Shown: positions 9,701 through 22,784, numbered from the stretch's first letter. The stretch: 64,000 bases of DNA from Clarireedia homoeocarpa (GCA_001465935.1 LNKV01000003.1:1370363-1434362), one strand, 5' to 3'. Numbers and translations are program-made. Notes: generated by a model not told the origin, from the letters alone.

Positions 9701-11863
9701 ATGTCCCGCTGCTCCCGAAAAGCAGCAAAGAGAGCGAAAGCCTCTCAGCTCGTTCAGACAGGCAGCGATGAGCTACTGGTGCCTGGGGAACATGGTGCTG
9801 GCCTATACCCAGAAACTGGATGCGAGGATGAGTTTGCGGAAACTAAGGATTTGAGGTAAAGCGTGGATGAGTGCATGCGATGCGATGAGACTTTGATGTG
9901 CTGCTGATACCGGGGGAATAGGAGAGGCTTATCCCAGAGGCATATTCAAATGATTGCGTTGGCGGGGACGATTGGGACAGTGAGTTTCAATGTTGAGTTC
10001 TAGCTACGGGGAATGAGAAAGCCAACACCTATCTGTGCATAGGGACTATTCTTGGGTTCTGGAAAAGCCATCGCAAGGGCGGGACCATTGGGTGCTTTGT
10101 AAGTGCGGGGCTATGGTAAAGAAATCTTCGAGGAAGTTGAGGGCTGATAAAATGCGGGGTAGTATGGGATATACACTTGTTGGGATACTGGTCTCCGGAG
10201 TCGTGATGTCGATTGCGGAACTCAGGTACGTACTACTGCCACTCCTCTCATCACTTCCCCTTCAACCGCCATGTTGCTAATTTCGAAAAGTGCACTCTTG
10301 CCCCTAAGCGGAGGAATCATCCGCCATGCCGAGTACTTCGTTGACCCAGCTCTATCGTTTGCAAATGGTTGGAACCAGGTTTACAGCAATATGGTTACCA
10401 TCCCCGCGGAGTTGGTTGCTGCTGCAGTGATTCTTGAGTTCTGGGCTCAAGTTAATAATGCTATTTGGATTGTGGTATTTGGGTTCTTGATTCTTGTTAG
10501 TAACCTACTGTTCATACGAGTATATGGGGAGTTAGAATTTGTGTTCGCAATGCTTAAGATTATGTTGATTGTGGGATTGAATATCATGGTAGGTATTCCT
10601 GTTTCCTTTTTCTCTTCTTCTCCCCTGATTTCAATGGCCAACAAAACAATATAGGCACTGGTAATAACATGTGGCGGGGGTCCCAACGGCGAAACATACG
10701 GATTCAGATACTGGCGCAATCCAGGACCGTTTGTGGAATATATCGGATACACTGGTGCATTAGGCCACTTCATGGGATTTTGGACCACCTTCTCGAATGC
10801 TGTTTATGCATATTCGGGGATTGAAAATATCTCACTCGCGGCAGTAGAGACGCAATCACCGAGAAGAAATATCCCAATTGCTGTGAAGAGAATTTTCTTT
10901 CGGGTCATGTTGTTCTATGGTAGGTGACCGACTGTCTCAGGGTAGAACTTCATATGCTAATACAAGATAGTACTCTCAATTTTCATGGTTGGTATGATCG
11001 TACCATCGAATGATCCCAAGCTACTAAACACAACTGGCACCGCCGCCCAATCACCATTCGTAATTGCTGCGAACAATGCTGGCATCAAATTTGTTCCATC
11101 TGTCATAAATGCCGTCGTGTTAACAAGTGCCTGGAGTGCCGGCAACTCAGGTCAGTCCTTTCCATCCCACGAACAACCCAACTAACTCCATCCGCAGCCG
11201 TCCTCGGTGGTTCCCGTATGCTCTACGGCATTGCACGCCACGGGCATGCGTCCAAAATCTTTCTCTTGACCAACCGGTGGGGTATCCCTTATGTTTCCGT
11301 TGGCTTTCTCGCAATCTTTATGTCCCTCGGCTTCCTCACGCTTTCGAAATCAGCAAATGTGGTATTCATCTGGTTGCAGGATTTCGTCGCTGTAGCTGCT
11401 CTAATCAACTGGATGATTATATGCGCGGTTTACTTGCGCTTCTATTATGGATGCAAGAGACAGGGTATCTCAAGAACTCAATTACCATGGAAAGGTCCGT
11501 TTCAGCCGTATGCGGCTTGGGTAGCGCTGGGTTCGTTCACGGTATTATTATTGACCGGAGGGTATTCGGTGTTTTTGAAAGATCAGTAAGTCTCACATTC
11601 ATATTCGTCTGCTTCATAATGGAAAAATGAAAAGATGTTAATATGAATATGATAGCTGGGACACAGAAACGTTCGTTTCTTCGTACATTAACATCCCGGT
11701 ATTCTTCCTACTATATTTTGGATTCAAGTACTGGAAGGGAACGAAGATTGTGAGGTTGGAGGATATCCCCATTAGGCATTTCATTGAGATTGCGAATGGG
11801 AATCCGGAGCCTGAAGAGGAGAAGTTGGTGGAGTGGAAGAGGTTGAATATTTTGTGGAGTTAA
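9701..11863 (+). CDS. Amino-acid permease (APC superfamily, YAT type)
   Basis: Plasma-membrane amino-acid/H+ symporter of the fungal yeast-amino-acid-transporter family. Nine exons: 9701..9855, 9922..9979, 10043..10098, 10163..10225, 10291..10588, 10655..10919, 10971..11150, 11198..11585 and 11656..11863, giving 556 residues. All introns are 47-70 nt and every junction keeps frame. The signature start of TM1, QRHIQMIALAGTIGTGLFLG, is assembled across exons 2 and 3, followed by SGKAIARAGPLGAF. Later blocks include PAELVAAAVILEFW, ENISLAAVETQSPRRNIP and SGNSAVLGGSRMLYGIARHG, all typical of the family, with about 12 hydrophobic segments. The substrate cannot be read from sequence. An in-frame ATG at 9659 would add 14 residues. 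The divergent neighbour is an amino-acid/amine oxidase, suggesting linked uptake and catabolism. Confidence 0.93.
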
Positions 11864-12809
11864 AGAGTGGTGGAGAAGAGGTAGATAGAGTCAGGTTAAG
11901 ATGGGTAGAGTTGAAGATTTGGGTTGAGAGAAGTTGATTTGTGTTCATACTTCTGAGACAAGATTATAGAGGATCAGTATAGGACTTAGTGTACGATCAG
12001 TGATACGGTGGCTGATATTGAGAATCACATATATACGTACGTACATAGGAATCCGATATCACACACAGACGTAGGTATTCGCCGAGGTCAGTAATATTGA
12101 GCATATACTGAAATACCGGAATGTAGTGCATTCCTAAGAGTTCAGGAATTTGAACTTCCTGATTAGGCAATTGTGAAGCTAGGGAAAGGAGCCCTACTCC
12201 TCCCCTCTCCCCTCGACCTGCTTTCTCTCTCCTCGCCCTACTTTCTCTCTCCACGGCCTGCTTTCTCCCTTAAGAAGTACTGGCATTGGCAACCAGCTAA
12301 AGGCAACCAGCTAAAGGCTTTACATTCCATCGAGCATTCCAGTATTTCAGTATATTCCTAATATTAGTATTATTTCAACTGAAACTGAGTATTATCAGTA
12401 GTATGGAATCCAATACTCCTCACTGGGCATATATCCTTGAGAATCCATACGTATCATTATAGTAGGGCGTATGCAAAATACTGAAAATAACAAGTCCTAC
12501 ACTGATCCGGACTACCCATGTATGAAAAGTAGCAAGTATTTCTAGTGTGACTACCAATCCTGCAATACATTCCCCATTCCTTTAGCTTATTTTTTTTCCC
12601 CAGTAAACTTTATCATTATCACGCTCACTCGTATCTTTTGCTCCATAATACAAGACATGATATACGCAAGCTAAAGCTCCTGTTCTAACGCCCACAACAT
12701 AAATCAAGCAGACTTCCAGCAATTATCCATCTACTACCGATTACCTTGTTTGATAGCATCCCAGTCTCGAATATCATCCCCGAGCCATATAGCATCTTCC
12801 ACCTGTGCC
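11864..12809. other. Convergent intergenic region with short tandem repeats
   Basis: Lies between the 3' ends of the permease and the MFS gene. It includes three imperfect ~21-bp units based on CCTGCTTTCTCTCT at about 12206-12271, and a doubled GGCAACCAGCTAAA at about 12289-12316. No gene recognised. Confidence 0.6.
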
Positions 12810-14497
12810 TCACCCCTCTGTAGCATACTGACTCTTACTCCTGAGGTATGGCCCATACCAGAAGAAGATCCACGGAATTGGGATTAAAGCCGCGGTGATG
12901 AAGCCCAGCATTGATGTTGCCCACGTAAATCCTAATTTATCCAATATGGTTGGTGTGAAGAGGGGGAAGGAAGCTCCAATACAGTATCGCATGAACATGA
13001 GGGCGCCGAGCATAGATGCGCAGTATTTGGCGTGAAAGATGTCGCTGTTGTAGATAGGAAGGCACAACTATGATAGAAATGTTAACTGTTGCTTATGTAG
13101 GAGATTTAGGGTAGGAAGGAAGGAATTACCATATTGAGAACGAAGGAGAAGCCAAACAATCCACCGGAGATTGTAGGCACAATTGCTGGGATATCTGGAC
13201 GACCGGTCCATGCAAGCCTGGTGAGTCAGCAGGGCACAAATTTCAGAGCTAATCAGCTCACCAGAACAAAGAAATTGGAAGGGCAATAAATCCCAGCATC
13301 GCGGGGTAAAGCCTCTTCTCAGGCGGAATCATTGTTCCAGTTTGCAGAGCTGCAGTCCGAAATTTCCGGTAGAAGAGCCGATCAAAGAGCGCCAACGTCG
13401 GTAAAGCAACAGCGCTACCAATGATTAATGGGCTAAAAGCCATGCCGACTTGGTATGGGGTATGGTGGTATACATTTTTGAATAGCGCGGCGTATGAAAC
13501 AAAGTAGGAAAAGAGCACAGATTGCATGATAGCCATGACCAAACCGGTAGGGAAAACGGTCGGCTCTACCAACAGCATATGAAGTGGTCGTCCAAGGGCA
13601 ATGAGCAGAAGTCTTGCAAGAGTTCCCCGCGTAACTATGGTGCCTTTTACTTTCTCGTTGTGTTTTCGTTGAAGCTGGGGATGATAAGTTTCTGGTAGAC
13701 AAAAAGCAATAGTTATCGTTCCTCCGAGCAGGATTGCTGGGAGCCAGAATACCCATCTCCAGGGGAGATGGTCGGCAATAATTGCCGCGCTGACCATTGG
13801 ACCTGTTTGCGTCCCGGCGATGATGGTTACAACGTAGAGAACAGCAAAAGTTGTCCCTCTTTTCTCCAGACTGATATCCCAAATGTCACTTATGATTCCT
13901 CCGCCTACGGTAAGCGCAGGAGACGCGAAGAGTCCAGTCAGCCCTCTTGCAACTGCCATTGCGGCTATGTCACCTGCAGATCCAGCGATGAGAGTGAAGA
14001 TCAACGCCAGCGGAGCCGTTATTCTGTACACGATTTTCCTGCCGAAAATCTCGGAAAAGGCCGTGGAGAAAAGTGCGCCGAAACCAAGACCAAAAGCATG
14101 GCAAGATATTGGGGCAACAGCTAATGTGTCGCTGATGCCAAACATAATCATAGCATTAGGAACTCCGCCCACATATATTGAAGTTCCCAATGTACTGCGC
14201 CAGTCAGCAACCTTTCCAAACCAGTGTGGGAAGGGCAAGAACGTACGCAACGAAAGCTGTGTACAACACAGAAATGGCAATAATCGACTTTTTGAGATTT
14301 GACCAGTCCCGGGGGTTGTCTCCATGCAAAACAAGAAAAGGGTCATCCAGGCGCGTCAGTGGCTGCACAAACCGCTCCACTGTCCTGGCTTCGAGAAGGA
14401 TCTGGGCATCGCATCTGACTTTGTTCCCTTGTTGATTTATACGGTAGAAGGAGATAATGGGGTATTCTTTTGGAACTTCAGTTGCGCTGATAGTCAT
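12810..14497 (-). CDS. MFS transporter, DHA1 drug:H+ antiporter-like
   Basis: Major facilitator superfamily transporter of the 12-TM DHA1 type (polyamine / drug antiporter-like). Exons on the minus strand are 14497..14247, 14194..13262, 13217..13130 and 13067..12810, giving 509 residues; introns are 52, 44 and 62 nt. The loop 2-3 motif A region reads FSEIFGRKIVY, and PLEMRWVF-type sequence appears as HLPWRWVFWLPAI after TM5, as usual for the family. The cytosolic N-terminus carries a DPFLVLHGDNPRDWSN segment, the common D-P-x-NP-NW signature of fungal DHA1 proteins. It ends with a short hydrophilic tail. The gene is convergent with the permease. Substrate unknown. Confidence 0.9.
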
Positions 14498-16345
14498 GCT
14501 GTATACATAGCGGAGGTCTTTAGACGTATGTAGAGATTTGTGGGAAATGGAAATAAGTTGGAAGGAGAAAAGAGAATAATAAGTGTTATGTGGAGTGTGG
14601 TCGATATCGGACGATTGTTGAGGAACTTTCCACTTTTCTCACAAGGGCTTCGTCGACTCACCTTTAAGAAGCAAATGGCAGAGACATATGCTCGCAGAGT
14701 TGGTCTATACCTTTCGTACAATCAATGCAGATGTCTTCTTTTCATCGACTTGTTACGTCAACGAGCATTTTAATAATGATCTGACTGATCTGACGACCAT
14801 GATATTTTCTTCTGGCTGTTGCTTTGGAAGTACCACTGGATAACTCACTCAATTCCCCGGCGTAGCACATCAGAGGTGTCAATTCACATCGGAGGTTTTG
14901 ACCAAGATCTTCGGATACATCCTTTACCCAACCCGATCCTTTCCTTACCATACCAATATGAAGATTGGCGGTAGGATTCTTGTGTCCCTAGTTCTTTCAT
15001 TTCAGCACATACGGATAGGATTTCGAGAGCAAGGCGGCGGACGGCAGATGATACGGAGACGCAGGCATTGATTCATCGAAGCCATGGCCCGTCTCCTGCG
15101 GGCTGTACCACCATTCCCATGAAGAAGTCGCTGCTGCAATGAACTGACCGTGTGGATTCCATCATTCCAGAAATGTAAAATGCTTCTTGTTCGCCATGGC
15201 CGCCTGTCTCGGCGCCTGCCTTGAGAGAAATTTCGACGCCGGTAGCATCTCTCGGAAACTTGCAATGACGCGGCTTTGAGGTCTTTTCGCCGGTTTGCGT
15301 CGTGCTTCGTTCTTCCAACAAGGACGTTTTACCTGGAAATGCGCCTCATGTACCTCATGTACCTCATGTACCTACATTAATTGCGCAAATGAGTACAGCA
15401 TCGTCTCAGAAAATATGACCAAAAGCCGGATCTCGATCCCACACGTCCTGCTGATATACATGGGAATTCTTGTTGTTGCACACACCTCGCAAACTTCTCA
15501 CAGTTCTCTCTGATGAATGTTGTGGTGCTCAGGGCTGATTGTATCGAGAGCACTTATTGGCTGCGCTAATCTCATGCTCCACTGCGCCTGCTATCCGCGT
15601 CGCACACCACGACCAAGGATTTCGACCAAAGGATTCGACCTGACTTGATAGACACATTACGAAGCGTGTAAAATACACTTGTGCCCTGTCGATCCATTCG
15701 CCAGAAGACACCTTGAAACTTATCCAACGGCTCGCTGTTCGCCTGACTCTCAACTTAAGCGCATCGTTGATCGCCCACATCTCTCTAACAGCTGTTGCGC
15801 TGTGGGGAGTCGAAATTTGCCATCTCACCCTGGCGATCCTCCATATTACGAAGGTGTTTTCGTAGGTGAAGAAGCTAAGAACCAACATCAGAGGCTCCTA
15901 TGCCGGCGATAAGATTGTTGTGCTTGAAAAGTGGCACAACTGCAAGGATTACTACTAGTAGAGCAAGGTATAGTTTAACTCTCAAAACTCATCACAGGAG
16001 CATCACAGGATGTTGATTGATATCCTAATGTCAAATTCTGTATTTTCATTGGTATCGTACATCTCTTCTTGACTCCGGAGATTCCAGCATGATAACCCAA
16101 ATGTATAACGCCGACTAATGCTACCAGATACTCCTAGGAATGCATTCACAGACGCTTCTACACGCCATACAGCTTGATTTCATACACCAAGCCCACACCC
16201 CAAACATTACGTCGAAACAATAACGATGGATAAATTCAATACGGACACAGTGTTGATGCCTGTCATTAACGTAGAAGCAGGGCATCGACTACATATGTCC
16301 CTTCTTCAATGAAAGATTACTAAGTCCGCGACCCTGCCAGATTCT
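14498..16345. other. Intergenic, 1.85 kb
   Basis: No gene could be supported. About 15344-15375 holds three-and-a-half copies of a 9-bp unit (CTCATGTAC). A minus-strand frame of 82 codons at 15073-15321 is open but matches nothing I recognise, and overlapping frames are open as well, so it was not called. Confidence 0.45.
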
Positions 16346-18091
16346 TCACACGAATGGCGCAGGATAGAGGCCAGTCTTTTTCCTTTGTTCCTCATCGCCC
16401 TTCTGCGTGCTAGCAAGTTTCGAACGAGCTCGCAAAAGATGTCCGTACTTGAACATGATAAAAGGAATGAACGTCAATCCTGTACCCGCAATTGCCAAGA
16501 TCAACCCCGCATATTGACTGCCGACATTTTTGAAGAACTGGGTAGCGAATAACGGCGCAACGGCACCCAAGGTGTTACGCATCAAACCCTGCCCGGCGAT
16601 GGCAGACGAACTGTTCTCTCCGTAACAATCCGAGGTATAACTGTAAGTGGACTCGAAAATGAAAAAGATGCCCATAGCAATTGGAGCAAGAGCAATGGCC
16701 GGGGCGACCCAGGTAATATACCCGTATTGGGTGAAGTTATATATGAACAGTCCGATTGGAAGTAAAACAGCTCCATACATGGCACCATAGAGTCGAGATT
16801 CCGGAACGATACGGTTGTCATGTTCGGCCATGATCTTCTCGTACTTCTTGATTTGGAAGAAATTCAATCCAAAGGCTAATGTAGTGCCGATACAGAGAGA
16901 GATGTAGGGTAGTCCAGAGACACCCTCACTCCATCCTCTCTTCTCTTGAAATGTGATAGGAATCACCGAAAGGAACAAAAATGTGACGAACCAAGCGAAG
17001 GCGATCCATAATCCGAAAGCAAAGACAACAGGTTCTGTCGAAAGCATTTTGACGGCCTTCACGGAAGAGTTATGAAGCATCTCCTTGATATTACGGGCTT
17101 CTAGGTCCATCTCAGCGCGATATCTCTCGTCACCAGTAGCGGCGCGTAATGCCTTAGCTCTTTTGTGAAGAGTTACGCCGCCACGTGTTTCGCGGAAGAA
17201 GAGAAGAATGGCAGCAAGCAGTGGCAAGTTTGCGAGACCTTGGATACCTTCAATCCATCTCCAGCCGATTGTCTCATCAATGAATCCTGCATATATTGGG
17301 GCTCCAACAGTACCCAAGATAGCTACGTACGAGAAACAGGCCATTGGAATAGCGCGATTATCTGGCGTATACATATCTGAGAATGTGCCTCCGACCAAAA
17401 TTGTACCCACACATCCGAAAAGTCCACTGAGTGTTCGCATTACAAGGATGGTGGCAATATTCTTGCCGAGAGCAAGTCCAATGAAAACGATGATGAAGAG
17501 TGCATAAGCGCCGGTGTAGATGATTTTCCGACCAACCAATTCGCAGAATGGGGCGAGGAACAATGGTGCAAGTGCACATGCCATGTTGAAGCAGAAGAGG
17601 CCAAGTTGTCCAAGTTCCGTTGAAACTCCGAAATCATCACACATGTTCGTGATACCAGAACTATAAGCTGTGGTGGCGAGACCAATGAAGAGTGTCATTA
17701 AACACAGTAGAAGTGTGATGAAGACCTTCTTTGCCGCCGGCCAGTTGAAGGGATTCTCTGGGTCACCACGAGCGAAATGTAGGACGATGAATTCTTGGGC
17801 ATGTTTTGTGGTGAGTTCCGTGTGAGTGAGTGGCATATCGATCTCGACCTCCTTCAATGGTCCATCATCCGAATTGTCGCTGTCGCTGTCATGAAGCTGT
17901 TGTGAATATGATCCCCCGACTATTCTTCCTCTCGATGGCGTTGGGTCTTCCTCCTGCTTCAAGTTGGGAAAATCAGAATCAGAAGCTGCAGTGCTCTTCG
18001 CTACAACAGGGGGTCGTACCCCTTCATCCTTCTGTAAGGTTGCCATATCGACTGATTCTTGGTTGTTTGGATCTCTGTGGGCAAACGACAT
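16346..18091 (-). CDS. MFS transporter, DHA1 family, intronless
   Basis: A single open frame of 581 codons encodes a fungal DHA1 drug:H+ antiporter-like protein. A ~110-residue acidic N-terminal cytosolic region precedes GDPENPFNWPAAKKVF, the family signature before TM1. About 12 hydrophobic segments follow. Motif A appears as FCELVGRKIIYTG and the post-TM5 segment as IGWRWIEGIQG. The C-terminal half includes YGAMYGAVLLPIGLFIYNF and YTSDCYGENSSSAIAGQ, both usual in this subfamily. Members export fungicides, toxins or polyamines at the plasma membrane; the specific substrate is unknown. It is a different subfamily from the multi-exon MFS gene at 12.8-14.5 kb, so the two are not a tandem duplication. 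Confidence 0.93.
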   Translation of the reverse strand: MSFAHRDPNNQESVDMATLQKDEGVRPPVVAKSTAASDSDFPNLKQEEDPTPSRGRIVGGSYSQQLHDSDSDNSDDGPLKEVEIDMPLTHTELTTKHAQEFIVLHFARGDPENPFNWPAAKKVFITLLLCLMTLFIGLATTAYSSGITNMCDDFGVSTELGQLGLFCFNMACALAPLFLAPFCELVGRKIIYTGAYALFIIVFIGLALGKNIATILVMRTLSGLFGCVGTILVGGTFSDMYTPDNRAIPMACFSYVAILGTVGAPIYAGFIDETIGWRWIEGIQGLANLPLLAAILLFFRETRGGVTLHKRAKALRAATGDERYRAEMDLEARNIKEMLHNSSVKAVKMLSTEPVVFAFGLWIAFAWFVTFLFLSVIPITFQEKRGWSEGVSGLPYISLCIGTTLAFGLNFFQIKKYEKIMAEHDNRIVPESRLYGAMYGAVLLPIGLFIYNFTQYGYITWVAPAIALAPIAMGIFFIFESTYSYTSDCYGENSSSAIAGQGLMRNTLGAVAPLFATQFFKNVGSQYAGLILAIAGTGLTFIPFIMFKYGHLLRARSKLASTQKGDEEQRKKTGLYPAPFV

Positions 18092-19979
18092 TTTGGGGAA
18101 TGGGGAGGAGGATTTATTTAGTTCCTGAAATAAGGAGACTCCAGCGGAGACTCCATTATTATTGCCTTCAATATTCTACAAGCACCACATTTTCCAACAT
18201 GGCCATCATCGTGCTGTATGCATTGCCATCGTCCCTCTCTGTCGTCATAGACCGAAATATAACCGTGTTGAGAAATATTCGGCCTTACTTGAAGTCAAGA
18301 TCCAGTTTTTGGTGGACTGACTTATCGAGCTTTTGCTGATATCGAATTTAGGTGAACTAGTGGTTGATCCACAAAGAAGCCGGCACTAGCTACGCACCGG
18401 TATCTCGAAGTTCCTTTCCGACTTTTTATCTCGAAACACCTTGGATTTCTTTTTATTTTGATTTTATTTTGATTTTATTTTGGTTTTTACAGCAGTCTTC
18501 TCACTCCAAAAGTAGCGATGAGGCTTGATTGGAAAGTATCCGGACAAAGAACAATCCGATGCATCTCGGTATTTCATTTTTCATCTACGCCAAGCCCGCT
18601 ACACAGTTCATTGCTGAAGCCCTACGGACCCTAAAACATAAGCAAGTCTCCATATAAAAAAAGCTGACTAGAATCTCGCTCGAATGATCCGACGTACAGG
18701 GTCAGGAGTGTTGGATATTCTCGTCTTGGCACACTCTCAAATTGTTGATGTCTCCTAAAGTTAGGATTTTTTGCATCAATGCATTTATTATCCGTTCCCG
18801 TAACACTGCTCCACCGCCTCATAGATGAATTCCTATCAAAGCTTAAGATAGACGGATCCACTATATCGTCATAGAGAGTTCATGATTCACATAAGCGATG
18901 CCCTTCTGGCGCTTGCATGACACGATGTCGCTTCTTCACTGGGCTTGTTCAGGCTTTATTTGAATGTCAGCTGTTGATCTCGATTATTGATCAAACTGCA
19001 TAGTACAGATGAAACAAACAGGCCCAGTCGGTGAAATGGGCCAAAGGGATGGACCCTGCCAATCCTGTTTGTGAGGCTCTGCATGATACGTCGTTCTTGT
19101 CTTTCAGGAAATTCGGCAAGTGGGGAGAAGTTGACCCACGTACGATTCACCAAAATGAGGTACCTGAAATTCTTTTTGGTTGGTGGTGCTTTGTTGTTCC
19201 TTGAACTGCCTTGTTTGTTGGATCTACATGAAGAGCAATCGCCTCACTTTACTCGCACTCTTCATTCCTATTTGGTGCCAACCCAACCACCCATCTACTT
19301 CTGCTGTACCTTTGTGGCCGCGAATCGAACGATTGGTGTGGAATCATCATCCACATATGTTTTTTGTTGCGATTTGATCTGCAGCCCGTACAATACGAAG
19401 AATGTGGGTTGGGATGCACAGTATAGCATAAAACATGTTGCCATTAAATATTATCAATCATTTAATCTGTCGTTTCCCTTCCTTCCCTTCTTCTCTCAGA
19501 ACATCTTCTAAAAAGGAAGATCCATATCCTGATATCTGCTCCGCATGCAAACGCTGAGCTTGCCTAGGACCTCCGATCCATTCCTCTGCTCTACCGTAAA
19601 GTATGTACACTTGCAGTGCCCTGAAGATCGAGCGGTGGGCGGTAGGCGACATGTAAGGAGGGTCCGGTGGGCATCAGAGCAGCGGTATAAATCGAGGACG
19701 GAGATTTCTGCCCCATCATGCCGCCCCCGCGTAGTCACCTTCTCGAAATCGCCTCACTAATGTATCCTGACTCCAATGATTGTTTTGGAAACTCCGCTTA
19801 TCCATTGTACGCCGAACTCCAACGTAAGTTTTTCGGATATTCCATCCGTTCAGTCAGCCGATAAAAGGCCGCCATCCCATTCCATTTCATCACTCCAAAA
19901 ATTAGTCACTCAAAAATTTCAAACCATCTGTCCCACTCCCTCCCTCCCATGTCTAACTTCCAACTCCCCCTTCCCCTCC
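18092..19979. other. Intergenic, 1.9 kb
   Basis: No gene was confidently recognised. A T-rich tandem (TTTTATTTTGAT units) lies at about 18448-18485. A plus-strand frame at 19155-19511 starts with a hydrophobic leader (MRYLKFFLVGGALLFLELP) and contains several Cys, but nothing else supports a secreted protein. Confidence 0.4.
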
Positions 19980-21127
19980 CTAAAAATCCCACGAACTAGA
20001 CCTATCGTTCAAGTCAAGCCTTCCTCTCATCTCCTTGGAGTCCACAATCCGGGGCTTGTAGTTCCTGAAGTTATATCGACTGTTCGGCTTCCTGACGCCC
20101 TGCAAACGTGCTTCCATTCGGTCGTACGCTGCGTTGTTGAACCATTTCTTCCAGAGCTTGTACCCGAAGGCGCCGTGGCCCCGGCGGTGGGTCCAGTAAG
20201 TGCGGCGCTCGTAATATGAGCGCATGGATGGCCCGGAGCGGGTTTTGTCACCGTGTTCGCCTGGGGAGGTGGGTTAGTGGTGTTGTGGGAGGGAAAGTGA
20301 AGAGGGAAGGGGAGTAGGAGGTGATTGGGGGATGTTTGGTGAGGGTGGTGTAAGCAGTCGGGTCATCAATCCTAAAACTGATTCTGCGGCAGCTCTTAAA
20401 TGACTGGAGAGACCTTGCTCTCCAACATCCCCAATGACACCTTGGGTCTGGTAACTACAAAGGGCTCTCCTTTCGCCAACACCGTTTCCTCACTCATCCT
20501 CCAAAATCCCCATCTCAAAATTTAAAACAAAAATAAAAACAAAACTCACATTGATACTTCTTCCAACTCTTCCTAAACGTATACATATCACAAGTCCCAC
20601 AATACTTCCACTCCCTTGGTATCCAACTCCTCAGCTGCTTATGCAGCACCGCTGTTCTCGACGACGAGAAACACAAACAGTGATCGGTGTGATAAGGCGT
20701 GGAACAGTAATCTCTCTTCATCGGCCACAGCCCCTTTTTGGCACGTTGCGCGTTCACCGCGTCGAGGCTGTGTCTGTGGCAGCTGTAACGCGAGATGCAT
20801 TTTCCATTTGGGAGATCGGGGGCGAGAGAACAGATCGGCATGGGCTCTTCGGATGTGGAGAGCGAGAGAGGGTGGTCGGGACGGGGAATGAGGTTATAGA
20901 GTGTTTTGCTGGAAAGAGGGGGGCGGCGGATGTTAGTCTAGGAGAGGATGGTTGGGGGGAGGGAATGGATGGCGGGCTTACCACGTGAGTTGTAAGCAGA
21001 CGCGGTCGATTGGTGAACATTGCTCGAGAATAATGGCGTGAATCTCGGGTGGAAACGAATTGAAGAGGGGGAAATAATCTTTAGGTGGCGTGGGTGTGCG
21101 TGCGGTTGCTCTCTTCTTCGCCGGCAT
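19980..21127 (-). CDS. F-box domain protein
   Basis: Encodes a 261-residue protein with an N-terminal F-box. Exons on the minus strand are 21127..20982, 20908..20550 and 20260..19980; introns are 73 and 289 nt. The F-box reads FNSFPPEIHAIILEQCSPID, then RVCLQLTCKTLYNLI across the first splice junction, the expected helical pattern. F-box proteins recruit substrates to SCF ubiquitin ligases through Skp1. The remainder is Cys/His-rich (CISRYSCHRH, DYCSTPYHTDHCLC, WKYCGTCDMYTF) and ends in a basic, aromatic tail with no known repeat domain. The pattern is typical of fungus-specific F-box proteins; the target is unknown. The second intron is much longer than others here. An in-frame ATG at 21205 would add 26 residues. 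Confidence 0.8.
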
Positions 21128-22784
21128 TTTTGCGGTCGTTGTTCTTGTCGTTGCCGTCGATGTTGATCTTGTTCGTGCGTACGTGCGTGTGTTCAATGCC
21201 TCCAAATAGTTCTATCTGTAATTGGAACTTAAATCTTCGTACATAAATACAATCTGCAATTCAATTCGACTTGGTTCAATTCAATTGACTTGCTTCGGAA
21301 AAAAAATATGAAAAACCCCAAAGACCTTCTCGACCAACCCTTTATATCTTGCCTCTCACTCTGTCTCGCCGAGACATACCTCGTCGCATTAATCCAAATC
21401 CGAACAATCAATCGCCAGTCGCCAGGCGGCAGCCCCCCTTGTCAGGATGGAATATGGGCACGTGAGTGGCTAGCACGTGTTTGGTGGCTTGGCGATTAGG
21501 CAGAGTAGGCAGAAGCTCCGCTTTTTTTAGGTTGGTGGAGTGCGAAGGAGAATGGCATGCGTCAAAGTTGATGGGATTTCTTGACTTGCGAAGGTGGGAA
21601 ATTTTTGATTAAAAGAGTATTTGAGATGAGATGGGAGCAGGATTGGATCCTTACAATCGTAAGCAGGATCGCTTCGTCAAGGATACTATGCTATCTCGCA
21701 AACTCGGGAGATCGGCTGATGCTGATAAGGTTGGATTCAGGCGCAATGTGCAGCTTTGGCTTTCGATCTCTGAGCACCACTTCCGAGAGATACCGGAATC
21801 GGGATGCCGTTTCGGATGTGAATTGGTTCGGATGTGGGAGGCTTGCCCGAGAGAGGAGAAATAGGGGTTTGAATACGGGTTTGTTCCTTTTCGCTGACTT
21901 CATGGTTAAAGTAATAGGCTATTAACAGAAATTCCGTAATATCTAATATCTCATTCAAGTTCATCAAAGCTTTTCTTGATTACTTTGTAGCTCTAGATTG
22001 TGATGCGGCTGGTGATACTTTCCACGTGACTTTGTGGAGCATCACGTGCCGCTGTTTTATAAGGAGCTCAACAATGCACCAGAAGCCTTAGAACTCTGTG
22101 GGTAGGAAAATAATAAAGGATCAGATGCAAATCATAATATGTGAAAGTGATTAGTGAGAGAAATTCTTGTGGAGCATGCTAGAAGACTTGCAAGGGCTCA
22201 ATTGGGAAAAACCAGCCCGCGCCGACTGAAAAGTTGATGCTCGAAATGTTCTGACCACATATTTATTGCCTCAGAGAAAACGGGTGTGTCACTGATATCG
22301 ACAGCTTTCCTCTTTGCTGCGTCAAGCTTCCTCTTGCATACTTCGTACAGGAAGTGAGAAAATCACACGTTCCTGTTGAACAACGAAGCCGCTGGTAGAA
22401 TATCATCCAGTGTTGTTATGTCATAACAAAATTTGCACAAGGCTAGAAGGCTAGTTGTTGAATTGGAAAATTCATGTAGTTGGTGAATTGAAGATTCAAT
22501 TCGTATATAAGTGGTTGCTCCTCTCTATCATCCCTCTGCGCCCAAATTATTCACTGTGTTCGACTCGTGAGATCAAAACTTCACCGGCTGACTTCCTCCC
22601 TCCTGCAGCTCAATTCCCTCAATTGTACGACCTGCTGCATTCACTTGTTTCTTCTCTTTCTGGTTCGTCCCAAAGATATATACCAATTTTCGCGCCATCA
22701 CCCGTACGTTCAAATTGGCGTCTGTTACACCTAGCACTGAGGTCTCAAGGGGGTGTTTCATTCACGATATTGAATATCTTCACA
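21128..22784. other. Intergenic, 1.66 kb
   Basis: Head-to-head upstream regions of the F-box gene and the unknown gene at 22785. Several CACGTG-like E-boxes occur (for example about 21458-21480 and 22023-22048). No gene recognised. Confidence 0.45.

Noticed and set aside
15073..15321. Minus-strand 82-codon frame between the two MFS genes
   Set aside because: No recognisable motif, another frame is open over the same bases, and no splice signals extend it.
19155..19511. Plus-strand frame with hydrophobic leader, possible small secreted protein
   Set aside because: The leader is followed by a sequence without a convincing mature domain; an ATG and a hydrophobic start arise often by chance in T-rich DNA.
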